From positions 262,001-326,000 of the forward strand of contig JACVVK020000474.1 of assembly GCA_018292915.2 (NCBI GenBank): 64,000 nt of DNA. Reading direction: 5' to 3'. The notes beneath the pieces were generated by a model. The model saw only the letters and a program-made list of their open reading frames with translations. It did no database searches and was not told where the DNA came from. A program made the translations under genes and the position numbers. Positions within the stretch are counted from its first letter, which is position 1, and each line of letters starts with the position of its first letter. The DNA is from Batillaria attramentaria. Taxonomy: Eukaryota > Mollusca > Gastropoda > Batillariidae. Below are positions 9,901-20,600 of the stretch, piece after piece.

Positions 9901-11730
9901 CCCAGAAAAAGGTCTAGATGCCATTGAATTAACTCTTACCAGTTCGCTGCTTTTTGGTGAGTGCATGAGCCAAAATTGGTAGGTTCTAAAGGGGCACCAT
10001 AAAATCACCAAAAATCGTTGTATGTGCACATAATTATACACCAAATGAAAGGAAATTGAATTCTCTACATAATTATGCCCATTAACACACAGTTGATTCA
10101 CAAATATTATAGTTATTTGAAATCATAATTCTTTATTTGTGTAATCAGACACTTCAATATTTCACATACTTGGTTTTGCTTATGAACAAAAGTTTTTTTC
10201 TTATTTCATTCTCATGTCTGTTTATAGACTGTGAGGAAACTACATTCAATTCTGCTTCATATGAGCCATAGTTTGTGTAATTCCACCCACTGTTACTGGA
10301 TTTATGTAGAAAGATAAACACAGGGTCCATGCGGCCATTGTTGGTTCGGATTTTCCTTCGGCGCATGTTATGACACTTTATGCACTTATGTGCGGCAGCA
10401 TACACAGAATAAAAGTCAGCTGCGAATAAAAACGCATGCTAAATACATTTATGGATCAGCAAATTTAATAATACATCATATAAGCCTCGTAAATACGGCA
10501 AAACGAAGGGATACTTGAAGCGATGAAAAAAATAGCACTTTCCTATCAGGCATGCCACGTGAGATTGAACGATTTGGTGGAATGTTTTTTTTTTGGGGGG
10601 GGGGGGGGGTGGTTTTGTTTTTTGTAACTTGTACATTACACATGCTTTGCTGTCCAATTTCTTATCATTACCGCATCATTATAACAAATCTATATCATGT
10701 ATTTGTTTTGCAGGCAATCTGGTCATTGCGAGAGCGGCTGGCAGAGGCGTTGTTGCACGACGGTTACTGCTACAAATACGATGTATCACTGCCTCTGTCA
10801 GCGTTTTACCAGCTAGTCATCGACATGCGGCAGAGACTGGAGGGGGCTGCTACACGCGTCGTTGGTTACGGACATGTTGGGGATGGTGTGTATACAGATA
10901 CATGTACTGCCAACTTTGACTGTTTAGCAGTAACTCACATTTATGATTCCAGATCAGAGATAGACATCTTGCAGGAAACCCTAACCCTACCCACGAGGTT
11001 TCCTTTCTCATATTAAGAAGTGTTGTGTAGAGAATGAAAGTAAAATTTAATGCTCTAATACATTTTAGAAGTAAACATTTAAAATGTTTGAGCTTTCTGT
11101 GGCCTGTCTTTGCTAAAATAATTATTAGACAGAGCATATGTGGAGTTTTTTATTTTGTTTTTGTTGAGGGATGTTTGTTTGTTTGGGCTTTTCTTTACTT
11201 GCTTAACCAAAGACCTACCAAAGAGGTCAAGGTTAGAATGAGAAGGGGGCCTGTACAGGTAGACACTATGGTGTGTGCATATTAAATGAATGGATAAATA
11301 AATAAATATTTTTAAAAGTCAAGAATATATTCTGGAAATGTTAAACTTTCTTTTTCCTATTTTTGCTTGTGAAACCCAGTATGCTAGGTGAAATGCAAGA
11401 GGCCCTTACAATTCAAGTTCTGAAACAATTCAAGTTCTGAAACAATTCAAGTTCTGAAACTTTACATGTGTACTTTCAGGCAACCTTCACCTGAACGTGA
11501 CATCACCAGAATACAGCCAGAGGACCATGGACCTCATTGAGCCGTTCATCTATGACTGGGTCGCCAAACAGAAGGGCAGCATCAGTGCTGAACACGGCCT
11601 GGGGTTTAAGAAACGCGACTTCATCTACCACAGTAAATCAACTTCGGCCGTCACCCTCATGAAGCAGATCAAGAATCTTGTGGACCCTAAAGGCATTATG
11701 AACCCTTACAAACTGTTGCCGTCCAAATAG
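6617..11730 (+). CDS. D2HGDH: D-2-hydroxyglutarate dehydrogenase, complete seven-exon gene
   Basis: This mitochondrial FAD enzyme oxidises D-2-hydroxyglutarate to 2-oxoglutarate and passes electrons to the ETF system. Coding exons: 6617-6926, 7344-7541, 8257-8450, 8637-8805, 9586-9872, 10714-10885 and 11480-11730. Phases match at every junction, giving 526 aa against 521 in human as I recall it. The first ~45 residues are rich in Arg/Lys/Ser and poor in acids, as expected of a mitochondrial presequence. FAD-domain motifs [14 protein letters not shown] (residues 134-147), [13 protein letters not shown] and [19 protein letters not shown] are intact. So are the metal/substrate residues of [14 protein letters not shown] (His440, His447, Asn449) and SAEHG (His482). 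The start is the first ATG in frame, in context catcATGa. Nothing suggests a pseudogene. The one weak splice site is the first donor (g|gtgcgg). Confidence 0.96.
7344..7541 (+). CDS. D2HGDH: D2HGDH exon 2 (FAD-binding PQGGNTG motif)
   Basis: Acceptor ctctttcag, donor g|gtaagt, phases 1 to 1. It encodes [11 protein letters not shown], the [21 protein letters not shown]-binding stretch and ends DEVSG. Confidence 0.95.
7864..8013. repeat. Poly-T / TTTG / poly-G low-complexity tract in D2HGDH intron 2
   Basis: Runs of T, TTTG units and G make spurious long ORFs on both strands. A similar T-run/G-run junction occurs in intron 4 (about 9450-9487) and intron 5 (about 10585-10612). Confidence 0.9.
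8257..8450 (+). CDS. D2HGDH: D2HGDH exon 3
   Basis: Acceptor gactttacag, donor gca|gtaagt, phases 1 to 0. It encodes [14 protein letters not shown], then [19 protein letters not shown] and [14 protein letters not shown], all characteristic of the family. Confidence 0.95.
8637..8805 (+). CDS. D2HGDH: D2HGDH exon 4
   Basis: Acceptor tgctaacag, donor g|gtatgt, phases 0 to 1. It encodes [36 protein letters not shown] and [16 protein letters not shown]. Confidence 0.95.
9586..9872 (+). CDS. D2HGDH: D2HGDH exon 5
   Basis: Acceptor tctcaacag, donor cag|gtgagg, phases 1 to 0. It encodes [31 protein letters not shown] and [12 protein letters not shown]. Confidence 0.95.
10714..10885 (+). CDS. D2HGDH: D2HGDH exon 6 (metal-binding GYGHVGDG)
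   Basis: Acceptor gttttgcag, donor g|gtgtgt, phases 0 to 1. It encodes [27 protein letters not shown] and [10 protein letters not shown], which supplies one of the metal-site histidines. Confidence 0.93.
11480..11730 (+). CDS. D2HGDH: D2HGDH exon 7 and stop
   Basis: Acceptor tactttcag, starting in phase 1. It encodes [20 protein letters not shown], the [12 protein letters not shown] metal/substrate motif and the family ending [15 protein letters not shown] before TAG. No canonical AATAAA is evident in the next ~500 bp. Confidence 0.96.
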
Positions 11731-12138
11731 TATACTGCTGATGTGGATGCTTGTGGGCCCTAATGGCAATATGCACTCATATAGACTGCTACCTTGTCAA
11801 TAACTCATTTTACTACTTCAAATTTCTCATCCGTCTCAGGAAGTTCGGGTTGATCTGCTGGGGAAAGCGCGTCGCCAAAGAGCACCCAGCTACCAAATTT
11901 CAGATTTTTCAGAGCACCCAGTGAGCAACCAGGAAGCAGGTGAACATCTGTACCACACATCGCAGATCTACCTGGGATCAAAGTCACATTTCATGGAGAA
12001 AGTGGTGACGGCCACTCAGTAGCATATAGGCCAGACGCTCTGCCACTGCCACTGTTCACCCTTCCTCATCAAATAACACATTGCTGGTGCATTCATAAAT
12101 CATGTTCAATCAGATTCATAAGAATATGGGGGACAAGG
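11731..12138. other. D2HGDH 3' UTR and downstream DNA
   Basis: I see no further coding signal. A segment near 11925-12050 has a tRNA-like/SINE look in antisense (tacctgggatcaaagtc, cagacgctctgccactgc), too degraded to call. Confidence 0.4.
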
Positions 12139-12300
12139 GAATATGGCCCTGTGGTTTAAGGCGTCTTGCCTGCAGCTCATGAGGCCCTGGGTTTGAATGC
12201 CCAAGTGGGCAAGAAAAAGAAGCTGTAGGTGGTACCATAAATTTGGCGAATTTTTTCCTTTGAGAAAGCAACCCAAATTTACCTTACAGCAGAAGTGTGA
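12139..12300 (+). mobile_element. tRNA-derived SINE
   Basis: The A-box-like ctgtggtttaaggcg and B-box-like gggtttgaatgccc (12189-12202) have tRNA-like spacing. They are followed by a body with gtaggtggtaccataaattt. Confidence 0.55.
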
Positions 12301-12343
12301 CAAAAAGATAAAACCTGTAAATGCAGATTTCATGTGTGTGTGA

Positions 12344-12360
12344 ACATGTACGTGCGCACA

Positions 12361-12396
<36 letters not shown>

Positions 12397-12415
12397 CACG
12401 CACGCACGTATTCAC

Positions 12416-12456
<41 letters not shown>
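12344..12456. repeat. CA/CG microsatellite
   Basis: Interrupted CA repeats with CACG units. The long open frames on both strands are repeat artefacts. Confidence 0.95.
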
Positions 12457-12457
<1 letters not shown>

Positions 12458-12853
12458 CCTGTCGTGTGTGCTTGCACAATACAAATTAGAAATCAGTGGA
12501 TGTATATGCAGCTGTATTTTATTCAGTTGTGCCAAAATTAGCTGGTTGTTGGTTGGTTGTTGGGTTTTTTTAATCGTGATAGCAGTCATTACTCATGTAT
12601 TCAGTTTTTGTGGAAGGTTATCCTGAGAGGATATCTGATAAACTCAATGTAAATGATTTTTTTTTTCTGTGAATGCACCATATGCGTTTAGTTCTGTTTC
12701 TATCACTTTCTTTATTGCAAACTGTGATTTGATTTTTTTTTTTTTCCAGTATTTTTATTTGCTGCAAAGTGTTTTGTCTGTCTACTGTTATGATTACCAA
12801 ATGAACAGACTTGTGCAAAACTTGTCTTTGGAATTTCAGCATATGTGATGTGA

Positions 12854-12916
12854 GGTGGTGGTGTGTGTGGTGTGTGTGTGTGTGCGTGGTGTGTGTGTGT
12901 GTGTGTGTGTGTGTAA
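12854..12916. repeat. GT microsatellite
   Basis: An interrupted GT run in non-coding DNA between D2HGDH and a LINE fragment. Confidence 0.9.
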
Positions 12917-13435
12917 TGTGTGAGGGATCACATTCACAATGCTTTACAGCAAGATGGCTGACAGTGGAGGAGTACGGACATGTACAAAGCAAATATGTCA
13001 AACTGAAATAAATACAGTTCATCTCTTTGCTTTCCATCCAAGGCCAAACTCCCTGCATTTTTTTTTTTTTTTTTTTTAGTACAGGCTGTATAAACGGAGC
13101 AGCCTGATTTGCATGGCATGATGACTGCCTGTTCAACATACTTGCAGTTTTGTGTCAGCATCACATTTCTCATACACAAAACTGTTCCAGATGAAGGCAC
13201 TATTGCCACAGCTACACACACGCACAAGTCTGAGAGTGTTTCCTCACACACACTGGTAAGTTTCGAAGTCTTGCAGGGAATACCTATGCAAGCTGAGTGA
13301 AGGCTACGTTCAGTGTACTCGGTCTAGCATCATGTCACTCTGACATGGTTAGATGTTGTTGACTGGGTTCTTATCTGGCCAGTGTCCATGTTGTTTAATC
13401 TGCGGTTTCATTTAGTTTGTCAGTTTAGTTTTGAC
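12917..13435. other. Intergenic DNA, no gene seen
   Basis: It contains a 19-21 bp poly-T run (about 13059-13078) that could be the A-tail of a minus-strand retroposon. No body is recognised. Confidence 0.35.
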
Positions 13436-14230
13436 CTTCTTCTTCTTCTTCTGCGTTCAGTGTTTGTTGGTTGCGTCAGACCAAGAGTTTGGTTTTTTCA
13501 ATGAAGGCAGCAGTCGTCTGGAGGTCGGGTAAGGAGCCCCAGAGTTTCTGCTGCAGGCTAGAACCAGTTGGCCAGGTCTCTGTCCTAAGGGTTTGGAAGG
13601 TTGGACAGAACTGCAGGATATGGTCAGGTGTTTGAGGGCCAGTGCCACAGGGGCACTCGTCTGTGTGGGACACTCGCAGGCGGTGGAGTTGACTCAGTAG
13701 TCTGCAGTGTCCGGTGCGGAGACGAAAGAGGATGGTCTGTTGCTTTCGGGGGAGATTATGGATGGGATCCTTTCGTGTGGGTGTTGGCTTGCCATGTGCT
13801 CTGGAACTTGTTTCTGAGGATGGTCTTTGCCTCTCTGTATGTCACGCGGTGGGTGGGTTGTTTCATGTTGCTGCCTGTTTTGGAAAGTCCATCAGCCTTC
13901 TCATTTCCGGAGATTCCACAGTGGGAGGGGAGCCACTGAAGAAAGACTGTGGATCTTCTCGACAGCTGTCTGATGTTTTCTTGGATGTCCGCCAGCTGCT
14001 TTTCGGTTGATGGCTTTTGGAGGGACTGTAGGAGGGATCTGCAATCAGTGAAGAAGGCAATCTTGGGTGGTGTGGGTACAACATTCATCAGAAGGGATGT
14101 GGCGCAGAGGAGTGCTGCGGCTTCTGCTCTAAGTTTGACCAGAGACATAGATAAGACTCTTATGTATGTCTCTGGTTTGACTGAGGAGATTTTCCCTCGC
14201 AATTGCTGCTTGTCGATTTATGTAAATAAA
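13436..14230 (-). mobile_element. LINE 3' end with RNase H domain (broken)
   Basis: On the minus strand, 14202-13756 encodes an RNase H-like segment: AEAAALLCAT, FFTDCRSLLQSL and WLPSHCGISGNEKADGLSK, the D...H...D pattern of LINE RNase H domains. After a frameshift near 13750 the reading continues RTGHCRLLSQLHRL, CPCGTGPQTPDHILQFC (a C-x-C...H...C finger) and ends FIEKTKLLV-stop near 13480. A GAA-rich tail (13436-13450) marks the 3' end. The reverse transcriptase part is missing: a 5'-truncated, dead copy. The domain order fits RNase H-bearing non-LTR clades; the clade is not assigned. Confidence 0.85.
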
Positions 14231-14865
14231 ATATTTGGATTTTCATTATGTTTCTATGTCAGTTTAGCAGTAAGACAGCGTGTGGCTGGGTGGAGTGTGT
14301 CGCTATAGAGTCTTTTTCAAGTTGCCTCAGCCTTTCCACCCTTGAAGACACTGGACATACAGTGCCTGACTCAGCTTCGACTTCAAACAGCTAGAGTTTT
14401 TTCCCAGTCAGTAACGAGGTTAGTTAGTTAGCGGTTAGCGTGAAAGTGACTACGAACACTAAGCGAGGCTGACACTGACGGTGATCAGTATTTTTTCACG
14501 CACAAAAACTGACTGGCGGCATTTATCGCTACTCCTACAGCTTCACCTTGAAGCCGAAACGAGGAACGGATTAGCGGGTCCGTTACAAGTACAACAGATC
14601 CTATGATGCACAACTGCTAATATTGCGCTATTGATTTTACTACCTGGCGTCGCTCGTGCTGATTCTGTGACACGTGTAGTAAGTGCCATCTGGTCTACCT
14701 GTTTAGTTGAAAAGGAGGGACGTGAAACTCCGACTTTCACTCCCGTAAGTCGCCAAAGATCCACCTGCTCATTTTTGTGTGCATCAGTTTTGGAAAACTG
14801 GTGGCTGTTCCGTAGTCTGTACATGCCATCGTGTATTTAATGAAAAGGTTTTATTGAAAGTAAAG
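14231..14865. other. Intergenic DNA, no gene seen
   Basis: A small CAGT-rich patch lies near 14400-14510. A 93-codon antisense open frame (14543-14824) has no recognisable feature and no splice context. Confidence 0.35.
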
Positions 14866-14879
14866 GTATGAAGAGCACT

Positions 14880-14906
14880 GTGGCGCGAGCACGCGCGCGC
14901 GCGTGC

Positions 14907-14938
<32 letters not shown>

Positions 14939-15228
14939 TTTTAATGTGGGAACAGCGCTATACAAGAACCAACTACCATTTAATTTATTTTTTTTTCATA
15001 AAAAAGATTGTAAGCCGTTTCCAAGTTTTATTGGTGCCGTTTTGCTGCCTTTCGTTTCTTTGTTTGTTTGTTTGTTTGACATGATACCGGCGCATGCCTC
15101 GAGTTCAAACACTATGCCCTGGGGGTATGGCTATTCGTAGAAGTGACTGTTATATAATTTGAGTTGACGGTTGTGTGAGAATGAAGATAAGTGGGATTAT
15201 TAATTTGTCAGTACAATGTTGAGAGGAT

Positions 15229-15307
<79 letters not shown>

Positions 15308-15470
15308 AAGAGAGAGAGATTTTAATGTGGGAACAGCGCTATACAAGAACCAACTACCATTTAATTTTTTTTTTTCATAAAAAAGATTGTAAGCCGTTTT
15401 ATTGGTGCTGTTTTGCTGTCTTTCGTTCCTTTGTTTGTTTGTTTTACATGGTGTATGCCGTGGGAGCAAT
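14880..15470 (+). repeat. Direct duplication with GT/GA microsatellite, period about 382 bp
   Basis: The block GT-run, GA-run, attttaatgtgggaacagcg, caagaaccaactaccattta, aaaaagattgtaagccg, tttcgtttcttt occurs at 14895-15075 and again at 15232-15445. The two copies differ mainly in microsatellite length. Confidence 0.85.
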
Positions 15471-16329
15471 ACGAGTAGGTTGAATCAGAATGGGTAGAAT
15501 GCCTTCAATCATCAGTCCTAGGCAACAACAACCCAGAAAATCTGTCACAAAAACAAAATATTTTGGCATGCTTCAAATGCAGTTTGTTTTTTTGTACAGG
15601 TGAACACAGATTGCATATTTTAAGTGTTCTTGTATCAGATTATGCGTTTATTTCTGCGTTTATTTCCACCTCACTTGAAGTCATTCTTCTTTTGAACGAT
15701 GTTCCGCTTGGACTGAGAGGTCCCTCTCCTAGTTATGAGCTGGTAATCCGGAGATGACAATTGTGCACGCAACCATGTAATGGACAATGCGATATTGCTA
15801 ATTCTAAGTAACACCTCACTGATCTCTCTTTTGCTTTCTCGTGGCGAAATGTGTTAACAACTGAAGCAACAACAACAACCTGACAACTTCTGTGGTATCA
15901 AACTTCAGCTGGAAGGAAGTTCTAAACAGACTGTCTGTACCGTATGGACACTTTGTATCACTTTCAGTGCTGCCACGTTGTTTCATATTTTTGGTTGTTT
16001 TCCTTCTTGACCAAACCAGACACACCATCAAGAACTGCATCAAATATCGTACAGGGGACGCTGAAGACTGGTGAAGATGAAGAAGAAGAAGAAAATTCAC
16101 CATTTTCTGACAACTCGCGACTTTCAAAGCCAAATATACACTAGTAATGTGTCAGCTGATGTAAAAAGTTGAGCAAGAAACCAAACAAACACACGCACCA
16201 GGCATACACACTCGGTCGTTCTCATTATTTCGCTGTGCTCGAGAATTGTCACCGCCGGTCGCGGCACGTGGTCATGCCTGGCTGGGCACCGAGCATGAGT
16301 AGTGTTCAGGGCGTTTGGTCACTAGAAGG
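15471..16329. other. Intergenic DNA, no gene seen
   Basis: Open frames are below 110 codons, occur on both strands and have no recognised domain. Confidence 0.35.
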
Positions 16330-16465
16330 TATATAGGAAACTGAAGACAAGAAGAAGGCGACAGACGAAGAAGGCGAAAGAAGAAGGAGAATAGTACTGC
16401 TGAGAACGAGAAGAAGAAGGAGGAGAAGAAGAAAAGAAGAAGCACTGAGGAAAAGAAGAAGATGG
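16330..16465 (+). repeat. GAA/purine-rich tract
   Basis: About 130 bp of nearly pure purine made of gaa and aag units. The antisense frame over it is an artefact. Confidence 0.85.
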
Positions 16466-16719
16466 AGAACTTTTTTGGTAAGCAGTGAATCTCTGTGAAG
16501 TTTGTAATGGCTTAGCTCTAGAAAAGTGGTCTAACTCATTTGTCGTCTCCCCCCCCCCCCCCCCCTTTGGTAGTGTTGAGGTCGGAAACCGAGTTCGATA
16601 TGTTTTTCTCAGTCCTTCCTGAAAATATTCAAGTTTTTCGGTCAAAACTTGACAGTGAACCGCACAAGCTTAGACACAAACGCCCTAAACTGAGAATAAA
16701 TTTTACAGATTTTTGGGGG

Positions 16720-17480
16720 GTGGGTCAGTGCCAGTGGTCAGTGGTGGTGGGGGGGGGGGGGAGGGGGTATTTCAAAAGTTTGCTTGAATCACGGTAGTTT
16801 TTTTTACCACTGACTGAGTGGTACGACTGAGCTGACCACAACACTGACGCCGTGAATCACACGGTATTCTCTAACACACCGGACATACTGATTACAATCA
16901 TGTACAAATCAGTGGCCAGCTCCCGGCGTCAGCTGTCTAGAGTTTCGGAGCGGGCCGGTCGCCGGGTGTGCCGGTAGGCCGTGTTTGGGAACTGATTTAA
17001 CGCCGCGGCCATATGTCCCTCAGTTTTCACAATCACTATGAGTGACTCAGTAATTGAATAAAACGGTGCAACTGAAAAGAAATGAAACTAAGAAAGGACA
17101 GCACTGAAAAACTATATATTTGGTCACTGACCAACCGCCGCGGCCGGGACCGCTGTGACCGGATTCAGCTGCCGGACCTTCACGACATGGTATGACCCAG
17201 CGCCGGCTCACTGAAAGTCCAATGCTCTACTGAGACCAGTCGGTTATTCAAGCCCCAACTTGAATCAGAGACTGGCATACTCAGGCTCAGCCGGTGTCTC
17301 TGCCCGGCCGGGTACTGGCAAACTCAGTGATAACTTGAAGAAGAAACGCAGAAATTCAGTGATGCGGCCGTCCGAACTGATCTGGGCGTAACTTACCGTC
17401 CGGCTGCCGGCAGCGCGGGGACCCGGCCTAGTCACCGACTGAGTCAGTGCCGCCTGAAAACTCGAATCAACCTTTTGCCA
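16720..17480. promoter_or_regulatory. CAGT/CCGG-rich island upstream of the micro-exon gene
   Basis: Dense CAGT/ACTG/GTCA/TGAC and CCGG words (for example gactgagtcagtgccg, gcggccgggaccgctg) resemble the 5681-6375 island. It ends about 140 bp before the proposed start codon at 17623. A CpG-rich promoter region is inferred from position and composition. Confidence 0.4.
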
Positions 17481-17622
17481 GAACTCCGTGACTCCGGCGA
17501 TCAGTGGATGCGGCGACGTGATTTACGCTGAACCGTTCAAAGCCCGAAGAGCCGGGACGATGCTGCAGCAGGTTACCGATTACCGACTGATGATCCGTCT
17601 TGATCACGTGACTGCGCCGGGT

Positions 17623-17647
17623 ATGGCTGAGGAATTTGATTTTGGAG
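17623..17647 (+). CDS. Micro-exon gene, first coding exon
   Basis: ATG in context gggtATGg, residues MAEEFDFG, donor g|gtaagt, phase 0 to 1. The same frame is open upstream to an ATG at 17560 that has A at -3. Confidence 0.55.
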
Positions 17648-20600
17648 GTAAGTGGCAAGAGTCCGTTTGTCCTTGGAATGATAATTCTACCACATTCTTT
17701 TCCATGGGTACGAAATGTGCTTTGGTTGTTGTCTAATCTGAGAGTTTGCTGAAAGAACATTGACTTCAGTGACCGTGAGCACACTGTGACCAGCGGTAAA
17801 TTCAGTTCGTGTTACGTATAGTTGCAGATCCCCCCCTATGTGTCACGCTCACCGAGTGCACGAGCTGGCATGGTTCATCAGTCTCATCATCAGTCTCAGT
17901 AGTCAGGCCTTCCAGAAAATGATTTTCAGTTAAAAGGGAAAATTAACAGCACAGACCTGAAACTGAGCAGCAAATACTATACGTAATGCAAAAGAGAGGA
18001 AATCCTCAAAAATTGTTGTGTGGGTAAAAATAAAATGCCAGTTGTGTTGCACCTTCAGTAAGCTTGCTTGATTCTTTTACTGCTAAAAAAACACAAAACT
18101 GAGGCCTCTTAATTGGGGCTTAACATGTTGATTTTCTGTTCAGTTTTGGTCTTAATAGTAGTTATGTTTCATTACCATATTTGTTTTCTTAATGTTGTCA
18201 GGCAATATGGTACAAGGTCTGATGGAAGCCGGTACTGTCCCTGGTCCGAAAGCAGATGACACGCTGAACGCATTAGCACACAGCAAATGACACACCAGCC
18301 AATGACTGCGACCGGTGTCAGTTACGACTACAACCAGTGTGATTGTGTGCATGGATGCTGTTGCCTTTGAAGAGCACAGAGAGGAGATACACAGAAAGTG
18401 ACCCACCCCAAGCCCTGTGGTGTCAGTGGAGTTTGTTACTTTGAATTGGACATGATGCCTGCGATCTGAACCATCAATGATAGGGAGCTGTGCTGATGAA
18501 CTTCCCTTGGTTCCAGACTGTTGTCTGTTTTGTCTGGTGTTTCCATTCATCGTATTCTGCACAATGGTTTCACTCATTGTACTACCACTACAGCCACCTG
18601 TTGATCTTCACAAGCTTTCATGCTACTGTCTGATGGCCATACTGTACGTTTTGTGGTTGAGGCTTGTTTGCAGTGTGCCGACCAGTGTGGGATGTCAGTA
18701 CTGCACTCTATCTTCCCAGTCTCCTTCTCCAAACGAGGGGGAAAGACTTGTGTGAACGCTGTCATGATGATCATCATTAGTGTGGGCACCAGACTGATGC
18801 TTCCTGTCTGCAGTCTCCCAGCCTCAGAGGTCAACGTTGTTGTTGACACAAGTACATGTATTCAGCTGACCCACTTGACAACCGTGACCTGATACTTGGG
18901 GCTGCTGGACTCAAGGACTGCATGATGACCTCGCTTGTGTCACAGAGAACCTCATAATTTTTTAATTTAATTATCAACATTATGAATTCCTGATTCCAGA
19001 ATAATCTTTCTTTATTATTGCTCATTGAAACTTCCTGCTTGCTTGCCTAAACTAGATGATGGTTTGTGATAAAGTTGTATCAGGATCAACCTGAACCTCG
19101 TCCTTCATGTTTGACAAGTGCAGTGGACAGTACAGGGTACAAAACAGAAGTTGAATGGCCGATGCAGAGATTTTCTTATTTGGGTTTGACCCTTTGATTT
19201 TACCCCCCAAAAACGTTTTTAAAGCTATAGGTAATGCTGGAGAGAGGTCAGGTCTGTGTCCCACCTGGGGCAAAGAATGTTTCCATTTACAGTTTAAAAG
19301 TCCCATATTTCAGTGTGAACTTTTCACTTGAACAAAGCGTTTGCATGGCTTGATGATCAGACAAAGACTGAATTCTGCATTCAGTCATACTACCTCTGCT
19401 GGTACGATCAGCGGCATGTCCGCCCATCATGATTGTACCAGTAGTAGTAATGCAATTTATTGTAACCTCCCTCCCACACCCCATCGATGAAAATTAATAT
19501 GAAGATTTCTGAAAACGATTACAAATTAGTGTACCTCTCTTGGTGAATTTAATCCCACCCCAAACATAAATGTATCACAGCATCCGATGCTGCCCCTGTT
19601 ATTGCAAGTACAGCTGTACAATGTACTGCCCCCTTTCCCAGGCTAGAGAGCATGGGTACAGCAGGTAACTGGACATCACCCTACTATGTAATGGTAGCTC
19701 AGTGTGCCAGGTGCAGTGATATTGTGTAATAAATTACATCTTCATTGTGGCTGTTGGTGTGCTGTTGAATGTGTAAAAGCATCATCATCATCAACAAAGA
19801 GGTAGACTGTACTGTTTGGTGAGCCGGGATTACCAAATGGTAGAACATTGGACTTTCAGTGTGAGGGTCTCAGTACAGGAATGAAAAGTCCACCTGAGTG
19901 ACCTGCACACAGCTGTATGGCTCAAAGCATGTGCTGCGTTGGCTTAGTGCAAAGGCTGGGTCTCGAGTTCAAACTGGTTGGGGCCAAACATTAGTGCTGT
20001 ATGTCCTTTTCCCTTCGCCCTGTCTTTGGTGTCATCCATAGTTAATGCAGTGGAAGAAAAAGTTTATCTTAAAACCGTACAACCACACACCCCACAACAT
20101 GGTTCACAGGATACCATCTCTCCAGAACTATGACTGGCCATTTCAGCCCAAGTAACACAAATTCAAGATTAAATGTATACCGGTACCAATTTTGTGAGTC
20201 TCATTTTACTGATGATGCATTTTTTCTTGTGATGTGCAGCACAAGCAGCAGGACGAGCCGTCCGGCGGCTTCTTGAAGGCTATGGTGAGTATTTACTTTC
20301 AAAACAGGTTGGGTTTACATGATGCTAAACAGGCTGTATTAGCCTTCATCATGTGTCTTGTGAGACATGACTGTACACACAGAGGTCAGTTTATAGGGCC
20401 CAGGACGGCTCAGGTACTTGCGTAGTACATTTACACAACTTTGGCACCACATAGAACCATACAAGTTTCTGACTGATAGGGGTGAACATTTGTCAACGGA
20501 GAATTTTATTTGGAATCAGTTGTAACACCCCCCGCCCCCATCACCACTATCTTAAATGTGAATAGGGGATCACACCAGATACAGAATTTCCACCCTTCTG

